Positions 24,151 through 29,702 of a stretch of DNA of 32,369 nucleotides are shown in pieces (position 1 is the first letter of the stretch; each line of letters opens with the position of its first letter). A program made the position numbers and the translations under genes. The notes beneath the pieces are model-generated. The model made no database searches and was not told the DNA's origin. It saw nothing but the letters and a program-made list of their open reading frames with translations. The stretch is from positions 1 through 32,369 of IMG/VR virus record IMGVR_UViG_3300023301_000058; one strand, given 5' to 3'. This stretch comes from a virus.

Positions 24151-24387
24151 ATGGCTAATTTTGGGTGGTGCGCAACGTCAAACCACGCTGGCTGTAGAGT
24201 TGAGTTTGAGAACTGGGCCGTAAAAAGCGAAATGATTAAGTGCGAATGTGAGTGTCATGGGAATCGAGAGACAGCCAAGGAACATGATGGAGGAGCAGAT
24301 TTACCAGCAGGGGGTGCAGGACGAAAAAAGAAGAATCCTAGGCCTACTAATGCTGGACCTGCTTCTACTAAACATGAAGAATCCTGA
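24151..24387 (+). CDS. small Cys-rich (zinc-ribbon-like) protein
   Basis: A 78-residue protein. The first 40 residues carry Cys/His pairs (GWCATSNHAGC at 6-16, then CECECHG at 31-37) arranged like the small zinc-binding proteins of actinophages. The rest (NRETAKEHDGGADLPAGGAG onward) is low in structure and lies over a second gene in another frame. A TATGGT box ends 5 bases before the ATG, slightly short for a leaderless start, and AGG overlaps this spacer. The C-terminal half may be only tolerated sequence, with the overlapping gene under stronger selection. Confidence 0.6.
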   Translation: MANFGWCATSNHAGCRVEFENWAVKSEMIKCECECHGNRETAKEHDGGADLPAGGAGRKKKNPRPTNAGPASTKHEES

Positions 24388-24442
24388 GCAGTTTGTGAAA
24401 AGAGCTGTTCAGATGATTGAACAAGAAGACAGATTTAGCTAG
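24287..24442 (+). CDS. small hypothetical protein, out-of-frame overlap with upstream gene
   Basis: A protein of 51 residues beginning MEEQIYQQGVQDEKRRILGL, then a Leu-rich helix and NPEQFVKRAVQMIEQED. The 'Y..G..DE..RI..LL' pattern is common in small phage proteins. ATG 24287 is preferred because AAGGA ends 5 bases before it; GTG 24248 and ATG 24257 are in-frame alternatives. It overlaps the upstream Cys-rich gene by 101 bases in a different frame, and its end overlaps the convergent gene at 24435 by 8 bases. Function unknown. Confidence 0.6.
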   Translation: MEEQIYQQGVQDEKRRILGLLMLDLLLLNMKNPEQFVKRAVQMIEQEDRFS

Positions 24443-24650
24443 AACGCCTTTGGACACCAGTAACGCGAGCAAGTTCTAGCGTTGCGTAGGCTTGGGCTAT
24501 TTGAGCGTAGTGCAGCCCGACATCGTAGCCCGCAGCGGTTTCAGCCTTAACAAGAAACTCGACAGACTTTCCCTTAAAAGATGGTAACGCCATACGCTCT
24601 TCGAACTGTCTGGCGTCTCGTTCTTTTGCGTCATACTCGTAGTTATTCAT
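24435..24650 (-). CDS. small hypothetical protein
   Basis: A protein of 71 residues from ATG 24650 (MNNYEYDAKERDARQFEERM...), chosen because TATGCT ends 7 bases upstream; an ATG at 24662 would lie inside that box. It has a charged helical N-terminus, then a segment EFLVKAETAAGYDVGLHYAQ and an Ala-rich helix (IAQAYATLELARV). It is divergent from the pyruvyltransferase-like gene. No family was recognised. Confidence 0.65.
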   Translation of the reverse strand: MNNYEYDAKERDARQFEERMALPSFKGKSVEFLVKAETAAGYDVGLHYAQIAQAYATLELARVTGVQRRSS

Positions 24651-24657
24651 ACAACTC

Positions 24658-24663
24658 AGCATA
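24658..24663 (-). promoter_or_regulatory. TATGCT -10 box, leaderless-type, 7 nt before ATG 24650
   Basis: The minus-strand box has a 7-base spacer and faces the divergent plus-strand box at 24671-24676, only 7 bases away. Confidence 0.5.
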
Positions 24664-24670
24664 CACCCGA

Positions 24671-24676
24671 TAAGAT
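24671..24676 (+). promoter_or_regulatory. TAAGAT -10 box, leaderless-type, 7 nt before ATG 24684
   Basis: The plus-strand box has a 7-base spacer to the ATG of the pyruvyltransferase-like gene. Confidence 0.5.
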
Positions 24677-24683
24677 TGAGTTA

Positions 24684-25403
24684 ATGATTTACGAATGGAA
24701 ACTAGACGGGGTAACTCGAAACTTTGGTGACGCTCTGCCAGAAGTGCTGCTTGACCCTTTGAAGCACCACGAGTGGTCTTTGGATGCTAGCAGTGTGCAC
24801 TTCCCTATTGGAAGTGTCATAAGCAACACGCACCTTGAGCTCGCTGCCAACGCTGGAAAAATTGCTGTTTTCCACGGCTGTGGTTGGCGAGGTGAAGGCC
24901 TAAACCCAGAGTTGCTACAAACTGCAGAGTTTGATGGGGTACGAGGCCCAAACACTCAAGCGGAGCTTAGAAAGCACGGGATTCAAACTGAAATCACTTT
25001 AGACCCTGCGTACATGCTTCCAGGAATCTACCCTAAGTCTTCGCCTAATGGTCTTGCGTTTGCAGTAAGGCACATTCTGGATAAGTCGGACTACACGGTC
25101 AACTCAATACACGAACTAGGCGCAGACGCACTTTTCAGCCCCGTCGTTGAGGACCGCGCAGACATTATGGCCTTCATAGATAAAGTCTCTGGAGCAAGGT
25201 TTGTTTTGGCAGGCTCGATGCATGCCGCAATTGTTGCTCACGCGTATGAAGTTCCCTTTGCCCTTTTGGGTGGAAAATACATAGACTGCGAGCCTAAATG
25301 GTCGGATTGGCTAAACTCTGTAGGAGTCACCGACGTCAGCTTCGTGAATAATGTTAAAGACGGCAGAGAGTGGTACAAAGCTGCTCTAGGCACTAAAAAG
25401 TGA
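24684..25403 (+). CDS. polysaccharide pyruvyl transferase-like protein
   Basis: A 239-residue protein. Family-type motifs: NFGDALPEVLLD (13-24, like the 'N.GD.l....' opening), an FHGCGWRGEGL segment (about 63-73), GVRGPNTQAEL (about 84-94, typical of the family), TLDPAYMLPG, and SMHAAIVAHAYEVPFALLGG near 177-196, which is the conserved S.H..I.A...g.P.i segment. Family members transfer pyruvyl groups onto cell-envelope glycans, so the phage enzyme may alter the host surface or decorate a phage glycan. The pyruvyl specificity is inferred from family only. Leaderless start. Followed directly by boundary element E. Confidence 0.8.
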   Translation: MIYEWKLDGVTRNFGDALPEVLLDPLKHHEWSLDASSVHFPIGSVISNTHLELAANAGKIAVFHGCGWRGEGLNPELLQTAEFDGVRGPNTQAELRKHGIQTEITLDPAYMLPGIYPKSSPNGLAFAVRHILDKSDYTVNSIHELGADALFSPVVEDRADIMAFIDKVSGARFVLAGSMHAAIVAHAYEVPFALLGGKYIDCEPKWSDWLNSVGVTDVSFVNNVKDGREWYKAALGTKK

Positions 25404-25430
25404 TTTTTCGCGCTCCCACCCCGTAAAAAG
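25395..25430 (+). repeat. CTC-rich boundary element, copy E
   Basis: Reads AAAAAGTGATTTTTCGCGCT then CCCACCCCGTAAAAAG. It overlaps the stop of the pyruvyltransferase-like gene and ends just before the ribosome binding site of the next gene. Confidence 0.5.
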
Positions 25431-25438
25431 AGGAAATA

Positions 25439-25666
25439 ATGCAACCAGATATAATTTGGGAAAGCCAAGTAGATAATTACTCAGTGATTATTGAGTCAAT
25501 AGGTGAAAACATGTGGCGAGGCAATCTAAAGATTTATGACTCGCAGGAAGAACTTGTCTACCAACGCGAAGTAAGCGTAAAGCGTGGATTAGAAGTTGGC
25601 GGAGATACAAATAACTTCCGCGAGTGGGAAAAAGTTATTAAGACCTGGATTAACCAATACAGCTAG
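25439..25666 (+). CDS. small hypothetical protein
   Basis: A 75-residue protein, MQPDIIWESQVDNYSVIIES and onward, predicted to be a small beta-rich fold with a C-terminal helix (FREWEKVIKTWINQYS). An AGAGGAAATA site precedes the ATG by 6 bases, so translation uses Shine-Dalgarno, unlike several neighbours. Its TAG stop shares two bases with the stop of the convergent gene (CTAG at 25663-25666). No family was recognised. Confidence 0.7.
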   Translation: MQPDIIWESQVDNYSVIIESIGENMWRGNLKIYDSQEELVYQREVSVKRGLEVGGDTNNFREWEKVIKTWINQYS

Positions 25667-25908
25667 CTTGCAGGCGTTTGCGCCTTAGGGTAGTTGGCAG
25701 CATTATCTGCCCACAGCTTTTCAGTGAGGTCCTCTGGGACTCTATCTCCCGCTCGGCGATGGCCGCCTAAGTGGTCAACCATCTCCTGAGTGGACTCGGC
25801 TACCCAAGCCCTGTCCATCATGTCCCCGAAGGTGCACATCACGCAGGCTACACCGCGCTTGGTCCCGTGGACAGAAACATCGTAAGTTGGAATAGTTGAA
25901 TAAATCAT
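25663..25908 (-). CDS. small hypothetical protein with CxxC
   Basis: An 81-residue protein with VACVMCTFGDMMDRAWVAES near the middle and DHLGGHRRAGDRVPEDLTEK toward the end. The single Cys pair plus downstream His residues could bind one zinc ion. The 'H...G...P..l...L' C-terminus recurs loosely in the protein at 26245-26481 (MHIQQGHKVPSGLMN). Likely leaderless (TATACT, 6 bases). Confidence 0.7.
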   Translation of the reverse strand: MIYSTIPTYDVSVHGTKRGVACVMCTFGDMMDRAWVAESTQEMVDHLGGHRRAGDRVPEDLTEKLWADNAANYPKAQTPAS

Positions 25909-25914
25909 TCTTTT

Positions 25915-25920
25915 AGTATA
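25915..25920 (-). promoter_or_regulatory. TATACT -10 box, leaderless-type, 6 nt before ATG 25908
   Basis: The minus-strand box shares two bases with the plus-strand box at 25919-25924. Confidence 0.5.
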
Positions 25921-25924
25921 GAGT
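25919..25924 (+). promoter_or_regulatory. TAGAGT -10 box, leaderless-type, 6 nt before ATG 25931
   Basis: The plus-strand box overlaps the divergent minus-strand TATACT. The whole divergent control region between the two genes is 22 bases. Confidence 0.5.
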
Positions 25925-25930
25925 GATGAT

Positions 25931-26248
25931 ATGAAAAAAGCAATGAGATTTGAGATAAGAGATTCTGAGTGGGCTCAGAATCTTCAAGACGGTTTAGACG
26001 AATACATGATGGGGCTCTACGAATCTGTAGATGCTGAAGAAGGCACGCCTGAGTCTGAAAAAGCTAATGAGACAGAAAGCGGAATCCCGTTCTGTGCTTG
26101 CAATGTCTGCGAGGGTCGAGAGATTTTGTCGTTCGTTGCCCCAAGGATTATTAAAGGCTACTTAGATAAAAAGATTGGCTTTGCAGAAGTAGAAGATGAC
26201 TTTGAAGGTCGCATCATTGAGGTGCCGACCAGCCCAAGGAACGACTAG
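25931..26248 (+). CDS. hypothetical protein with CxCxxC motif
   Basis: A 105-residue acidic protein: a helical N-terminal half (WAQNLQDGLDEYMMGLYES), a flexible acidic middle (EEGTPESEKANETE), then PFCACNVCEGREILSFVAPR, with a CxCxxC that may bind metal, and a C-terminal segment (KGYLDKKIGFAEVEDDF). Likely leaderless. Its stop shares bases with that of the convergent gene (CTAG at 26245-26248). Function unknown. Confidence 0.7.
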   Translation: MKKAMRFEIRDSEWAQNLQDGLDEYMMGLYESVDAEEGTPESEKANETESGIPFCACNVCEGREILSFVAPRIIKGYLDKKIGFAEVEDDFEGRIIEVPTSPRND

Positions 26249-26481
26249 TCCTGAAGTAGGTACTGAAGCTGAACCAAGTTCATCAATCCTGATGGGACTT
26301 TATGCCCTTGCTGGATGTGCATCTTAATGTGACGCTGGGCTTCGTTTACATCCATCATCTGAACAGGCTCCCAGATACGCATTTCGAGCCTGTTGCTGTG
26401 GATGCAGAAAAAGTGTCTTTTGTCGTGCGAAACAACCAAATGGATGTCGGAAGTAGCTTTGTCTTTTTGTGCAAGAAGCAT
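26245..26481 (-). CDS. small hypothetical protein
   Basis: A 78-residue protein beginning MLLAQKDKATSDIHLVVSHD. It has a beta-rich N-terminal half and an amphipathic His-rich helix (NEAQRHIKMHIQQGHKVPSG). AAAGG lies 6 bases before the ATG. No family was recognised. Confidence 0.65.
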   Translation of the reverse strand: MLLAQKDKATSDIHLVVSHDKRHFFCIHSNRLEMRIWEPVQMMDVNEAQRHIKMHIQQGHKVPSGLMNLVQLQYLLQD

Positions 26482-26541
26482 TTAGTGCCTTTCGTCTATA
26501 CACTCAATAATAGTAGTAGAAACGACAAAAGTTTGCTTAAA

Positions 26542-26892
26542 CTATAAAAATCTTTTGATTGGAGCGCCGAGAGCTTCTAAGAACTCAATCTGCTCTTCAG
26601 TCAAGATGTCGAGAACTTCCTTGAGCTTTTTATAGTTCTTTTTATTGAAGATTACAGACTCTCCCGCCATAGTGAACTCCAGTTCGATAACACCCATCTG
26701 CCAAAGCTCGTTGGCAGTTTGGGACAGCATCTCATTGTGATACTTATAGAATTCGGGGAAAATATCGGCACACTTGGGAGTTATTACGTACGTAGGCTGG
26801 TCGTCAGTCATGCCCACAAGCTCAACGGCTCCGCTTTCAAGGAGCAAGGAAAATATGTAGTCCGCGGAGTCGCGATTTGGAATATCTGAAAT
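26542..26892 (-). CDS. hypothetical protein with probable ATT start
   Basis: A protein of 116 residues if started at ATT 26892, reading (M)SDIPNRDSADYIFSLLLESG and onward. The frame closes at a TGA just upstream and contains no ATG or GTG before codon 28. GGGAG lies 7 bases before the ATT, while the only other candidate (TTG 26847) has no ribosome binding site and would cut off a helix. The fold looks helical: SADYIFSLLLES at the start, FPEFYKYHNEMLSQTANELW in the middle and a KLKEVLDILTEEQIEFLEAL C-terminus. It follows the acidic 98-residue gene by 17 bases. Confidence 0.65.
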   Translation of the reverse strand: MSDIPNRDSADYIFSLLLESGAVELVGMTDDQPTYVITPKCADIFPEFYKYHNEMLSQTANELWQMGVIELEFTMAGESVIFNKKNYKKLKEVLDILTEEQIEFLEALGAPIKRFL

Positions 26893-26909
26893 CTTCGGGC
26901 TCCCTTTCC

Positions 26910-27206
26910 CTAATCAGACTCTGGGTCAAGGTCGTCCAGGTCATCATCATCTTGAGGGATAAAGTCTTCAGGATAAGGTTCTGGGTAGTCCTCTGGGTCT
27001 ACGCGCTCAACGTACATAGACTCTTCCTTCATATCCGCGGCAATCATAGCCACGAGCAGGAGAGCTTGCTTGTCGCGAAAACCTGCTTTTATGAGGGACT
27101 TGTGAAGCTCGTGCATGTGCACTGCTTCTTCGTCTAGAGGAGAGAAACCAAGGTTGTCTTCTAGGACATCAAAGTTCGGCTCGTCTGGCGTCGGGTTTTC
27201 GCTCAT
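26910..27206 (-). CDS. acidic hypothetical protein
   Basis: A 98-residue protein. The middle has a His/hydrophobic helix (EEAVHMHELHKSLIKAGFRD then KQALLLVAMIAADMK). The last 30 residues are strongly acidic (DPEDYPEPYPEDFIPQDDDD and more). Acidic tails of this kind occur in DNA mimics and in phage inhibitors, but nothing specific supports that here. TAGGAT ends 6 bases before the ATG and overlaps an AGGATGGG that could also act as a ribosome binding site. The downstream gene (ATT start) follows at 17 bases. Confidence 0.7.
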   Translation of the reverse strand: MSENPTPDEPNFDVLEDNLGFSPLDEEAVHMHELHKSLIKAGFRDKQALLLVAMIAADMKEESMYVERVDPEDYPEPYPEDFIPQDDDDLDDLDPESD

Positions 27207-27212
27207 TGACCC

Positions 27213-27218
27213 ATCCTA
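27213..27218 (-). promoter_or_regulatory. TAGGAT -10 box, leaderless-type, 6 nt before ATG 27206
   Basis: Minus-strand TANNNT with a 6-base spacer. The AGGATGGG here could instead serve as a Shine-Dalgarno, so this is the least certain of the set. Confidence 0.4.
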
Positions 27219-27246
27219 ATGCGTAAAGAGACCGTTGATTCCATAT

Positions 27247-27363
27247 CTAGACAGTTACAGTAAAAGCCAAAGACACTTTTGTACGTCCAAACATGTTGGA
27301 ACGAACCGCGTCTATCCCTCCCTTAGGAGTTTTTATTACGTCAATGTCGGCGGTATTGGGCAT
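27247..27363 (-). CDS. 38-residue hypothetical protein
   Basis: Reads MPNTADIDVIKTPKGGIDAV, then RSNMFGRTKVSLAFTVTV. It fills most of an otherwise empty gap and has codon use like its neighbours. It has no Shine-Dalgarno but has TACACT ending 6 bases before the ATG, the same leaderless arrangement as nearby genes. It ends in a beta-strand-like Val/Thr/Phe stretch. No family was recognised; its small size keeps confidence moderate. Confidence 0.5.
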   Translation of the reverse strand: MPNTADIDVIKTPKGGIDAVRSNMFGRTKVSLAFTVTV

Positions 27364-27369
27364 TTCTTA

Positions 27370-27375
27370 AGTGTA
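27370..27375 (-). promoter_or_regulatory. TACACT -10 box, leaderless-type, 6 nt before ATG 27363
   Basis: Minus-strand TANNNT with a 6-base spacer, in front of the 38-residue gene. Confidence 0.45.
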
Positions 27376-27391
27376 AGGTAGTTAAAATAGC

Positions 27392-27419
27392 TTGACTTCT
27401 ACAGGAAAGTGTGTATAAT
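27392..27419 (+). promoter_or_regulatory. strong sigma70-type promoter
   Basis: TTGACT (27392-27397) and TATAAT (27414-27419) are spaced by 16 bases. The start codon at 27445 is 26 bases past the -10, leaving room for the ribosome binding site. It is one of the best consensus promoters in the window and drives the two-gene unit 27445-28139. Confidence 0.8.
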
Positions 27420-27444
27420 AGAATGTATCGGCGAAAGGGAGACG

Positions 27445-27765
27445 ATGGCTCGTAAGAAAAAAACAGAGATAAAAGCAGACAACCCCGCTGCACACTGGAT
27501 TATAAAAGACAAAGTTGTTATTAACGGGCGTCACGTTGAAAAGGGGACAGAGATTTCTATAACTGGCGAACGCGGTCGGTTCAAGTTTTTAAGGCACATA
27601 TATAACCCAGCTATCGATGTTGAGTGGATTGATTGCTACGGCGGAAAAAAGGGTACGTGGGAGTGGCGGTCGTTCCATCTGGGCAGAGTGAAGCGGGTGC
27701 ACTACAAAAAGAAGATTCGTCTGTCCGATAAAGAAATCAAAGAGCAGGGTAAACTGGACACATGA
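27445..27765 (+). CDS. conserved actinophage-type hypothetical protein
   Basis: A protein of 106 residues from ATG 27445, beginning MARKKKTEIKADNPAAHW. The frame extends upstream, but the TATAAT promoter lies inside that extension and GGGAG is just before this ATG. The core (KDKVVINGRHVEKGTEISIT, GERGRFKFLRHI, WIDCYGGKKGTWEWRSFHLG, RVKRVH) matches a pattern I associate with a small conserved protein of actinobacteriophages. It is probably an SH3-like or OB-like beta barrel; its role is not known. It overlaps the next gene by ATGA. Confidence 0.8.
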   Translation: MARKKKTEIKADNPAAHWIIKDKVVINGRHVEKGTEISITGERGRFKFLRHIYNPAIDVEWIDCYGGKKGTWEWRSFHLGRVKRVHYKKKIRLSDKEIKEQGKLDT

Positions 27766-28139
27766 AATGCATATCTTCGTGTGGCTACTCGCACAAACCA
27801 GACAATTTGACTTTGCTAACTCGTCACATAGAAGACTGTATGGCAAACGGTTACTGCAAAGCTTTGACTGAAGACCCCAAAGTGGTTTGGCAAGACGGTG
27901 AATTCACAGTTGTGCCTCATTTAAGTGCTTCTAAAGAGAATGCTAGTATACCCGTCTTCGAGATAAAACTTATAAAAAAGGCCCCAGTCAAGCTGACTCC
28001 AACCAACACAAAAACTGCAGGAGAAGCAGCTTCTGGAAGAATAAAAGGAATTAACGCTTCTATGAGTGTGGCAGAGAAATTAAAACCTCAAGAGCAGCAA
28101 GCCCCAATAGGAAAAACAATACGGGCTAATCTAGACTAA
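27762..28139 (+). CDS. hypothetical protein with N-terminal Cys/His cluster
   Basis: A 125-residue protein. The N-terminus (MKCISSCGYSHKPDNLTLLT then RHIEDCMANGYC) has four Cys and several His that may bind zinc, in a C2H2-like order (C-x3-C...H...C). The C-terminal half is low complexity and basic (KLTPTNTKTAGEAASGRIKG). Its start overlaps the previous stop (ATGA), so it is co-expressed from the promoter at 27392-27419. Function unknown. Confidence 0.7.
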   Translation: MKCISSCGYSHKPDNLTLLTRHIEDCMANGYCKALTEDPKVVWQDGEFTVVPHLSASKENASIPVFEIKLIKKAPVKLTPTNTKTAGEAASGRIKGINASMSVAEKLKPQEQQAPIGKTIRANLD

Positions 28140-28142
28140 AAG

Positions 28143-28382
28143 CTACTTAGACAACAACATTTCTGACTCATCAAGAACGTCTTCTGCGATTTCGTAGAGG
28201 GCAGTTTTGTTTGCTAAGAAGTGGTGTCGGCAGAAGTGTAGCTTGCCAGTAGCTAGGGTCACTGCAAAGTATGCACTCTGAGGACATGCATCACAACGTT
28301 CAAACTGAGTCTCCCAAAGCTTCTCTAAAGTCTCTGTCTGCTCGCTGTTGTCGGTCCAAGTTTCAGTAGATTCATTAGTCAT
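28143..28382 (-). CDS. DUF7455-like zinc-binding protein
   Basis: A 79-residue protein. The core FERCDACPQSAYFAVTLATG then KLHFCRHHFLAN has the CxxC...C..H arrangement of the small actinobacterial DUF7455 family ('CD.C...A...V....G.L.FC.HH'). A C-terminal helix (EIAEDVLDESEMLL) follows. The match is by pattern only. GAGGG precedes the ATG, and it overlaps the DUF3039-like gene upstream by 8 bases, so the two form one unit. Both families are typical of Actinobacteria and their phages. Confidence 0.78.
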   Translation of the reverse strand: MTNESTETWTDNSEQTETLEKLWETQFERCDACPQSAYFAVTLATGKLHFCRHHFLANKTALYEIAEDVLDESEMLLSK

Positions 28383-28617
28383 TTAAGCCCTCGTAGATTT
28401 CTTTGCATGTAGGGCAAATTGGGTAGTTATCTGGGTTACGATGAGCGACCCAAAACTTTCCGCAAAGCGCCATGATTGGTAGTCCATTTACTAATGATTC
28501 CATCGCCTCATCCGTGGGAGCGTAGTGCGAGTTGCGCTCGTGGTCCCCGTCATCAGTCCAAGTACTGGTACTGGTGTCTTCTTGGGCTAGCGAGCCTATC
28601 AAAGGTTTGAGTGTCAT
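28375..28617 (-). CDS. DUF3039-like zinc-ribbon protein
   Basis: An 80-residue protein. The sequence HYAPTDEAMESLVNGLPIMA, then LCGKFWVAHRNPDNYPICPT and CKEIYEGL, follows the DUF3039 pattern ('ALCG..W.P.rdP...PvCP.CkeiY'), with C52, C68 and C71 as likely metal ligands and an upstream His. DUF3039 is an actinobacterial family of unknown function. Likely leaderless (TAAACT, 6 bases). The N-terminal TSTSTWTDDGDHERN is shared loosely with its neighbour's ESTETWTDNSEQTE, suggesting a common ancestor or exchange at the 5' ends. Confidence 0.82.
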   Translation of the reverse strand: MTLKPLIGSLAQEDTSTSTWTDDGDHERNSHYAPTDEAMESLVNGLPIMALCGKFWVAHRNPDNYPICPTCKEIYEGLND

Positions 28618-28623
28618 TTACAC

Positions 28624-28629
28624 AGTTTA
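28624..28629 (-). promoter_or_regulatory. TAAACT -10 box, leaderless-type, 6 nt before ATG 28617
   Basis: Minus-strand TANNNT with a 6-base spacer; it overlaps the last codons of the upstream gene. Confidence 0.5.
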
Positions 28630-29583
28630 GTAGGTAACGGGCTGTAGTGATTCGAGAACGGTCTTAACTGGGAGCACCGCGATGTGACTGGAAACGTCTT
28701 CACGTCCAAAAGATATTAGGAAGTCCTTCTCCCGCATAATTAATCCAGCCGCAAACTCCACTCCTGACTTGTAGAACTGGAACGGCTTAGACAATCCAAT
28801 AATGTTGCCTTTATAGTCGTACTGAGCAAAGTAATGAAAATAGTGCATGTCCTGAGTTTGAACTGTCCCAAAAGTAGTTGAGTTGACTCCTCTGGCAACT
28901 TGACTGTACTTCTTGTGCAGGACTGCTAAGTACGTGTTGTTTCCAAGGAGGTGGAGGTTGGTACTGCCCCTAAGCATGGAAAGCTCTGGCTTGTCTGTCA
29001 TGTAGCTAGTCAAGCGATTGTTTTTTATCGTTGCATTGGGCCCATAGACAAAATCAAAGTGAGGGTTCTGCTGATAAGGAGCCATCCAGTTCTTCTCTGG
29101 GCGCATTGGCTCTGGTCCTGGATGCTGCACGAAGTCAATAACTTTGACTGCTTTAGAATCTAGCTTTGCTACAGCAGTGCGAGCAACTCCAGGATGGTCA
29201 CCTTCGGTAACTATACATGTGAAGTTCCAAGAATTATCACGCCAGAATAGCTTGGGGTCCTCGAAGCCACGAGGAAACTCGGACTCTAGGCCATTAAAGT
29301 CAATCTTGCGAAGGTTTCGTAGCTTTAGATTGTTGTCTAACTCTGAGAACCAAACCTGAGACTTGAAAGAGTCACCTTCTAAGAGTTGATAAGACTTAGC
29401 GCTGTTGATTATGAAATTGCTAGAACGGATGGCTATTGCCATGCCCTTCTTGTTTTGATACCCGATAGACGGGTTAAAAGCTGACCAGTTGGGGCGGGTG
29501 CGCTCGATGTTCCTGAGCAGGTCAACTACACTCCCGCCAAGCTGTTTTATTGTGGGAGCGTTTTCTGGCCTAAGGTCACGCAT
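28627..29583 (-). CDS. GH130/GH43-like five-bladed beta-propeller enzyme
   Basis: A 318-residue protein. The motif order (FNPSI at 36-40, RGFEDPKLFW at 105-114, NWMAPYQQNPHFDFVYGPNA near 165-184, RGSTNLHLLGNNTYLAVLHK near 205-225, then GVEFAAGLI and FLISFGREDVSSHIAVLP) resembles GH130-type glycoside phosphorylases/hydrolases with 'EDPR/K' and 'H' motifs. It may act on a host-surface glycan. With the pyruvyltransferase-like gene, this gives two glycan-related genes within 5 kb. The specific reaction is unknown. Likely leaderless (TAGACT, 6 bases). Confidence 0.7.
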   Translation of the reverse strand: MRDLRPENAPTIKQLGGSVVDLLRNIERTRPNWSAFNPSIGYQNKKGMAIAIRSSNFIINSAKSYQLLEGDSFKSQVWFSELDNNLKLRNLRKIDFNGLESEFPRGFEDPKLFWRDNSWNFTCIVTEGDHPGVARTAVAKLDSKAVKVIDFVQHPGPEPMRPEKNWMAPYQQNPHFDFVYGPNATIKNNRLTSYMTDKPELSMLRGSTNLHLLGNNTYLAVLHKKYSQVARGVNSTTFGTVQTQDMHYFHYFAQYDYKGNIIGLSKPFQFYKSGVEFAAGLIMREKDFLISFGREDVSSHIAVLPVKTVLESLQPVTY

Positions 29584-29589
29584 AACAGG

Positions 29590-29595
29590 AGTCTA
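29590..29595 (-). promoter_or_regulatory. TAGACT -10 box, leaderless-type, 6 nt before ATG 29583
   Basis: Minus-strand TANNNT with a 6-base spacer; no Shine-Dalgarno precedes this ATG. Confidence 0.5.
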
Positions 29596-29597
29596 TC

Positions 29598-29702
29598 TTA
29601 CTTGCGCCAGAACTTATGCCCAGCCCACCAAACTACTAAACCAGCTATAAACAGCCCATACACCCACGCGGTCCCAAATACTTCTCTAAAAAAGTCTTGA
29701 AT
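29598..29702 (-). CDS. 34-residue membrane peptide, probable ATT start
   Basis: Reads (M)QDFFREVFGTAWVYGLFIAG, then LVVWWAGHKFWRK: an amphipathic N-terminus, one membrane span of about 18 residues and a basic tail. No ATG, GTG or TTG lies in frame in the codons before it. The ATT at 29702 sits in TAATT, overlapping the upstream stop codon by one base just as TAATG does for other coupled genes here, with GAGG 7 bases before it. It lies between the 87-residue gene and the beta-propeller enzyme. Confidence 0.5.
   Translation of the reverse strand: MQDFFREVFGTAWVYGLFIAGLVVWWAGHKFWRK

Noticed and set aside
27290-27309. Palindrome-like CGTCCAAACATGTTGGAACG as an operator
   Set aside because: It falls inside the likely 38-residue gene (codons for RSNMFGR) and matches its own complement only partly, so coding constraint explains it well enough.
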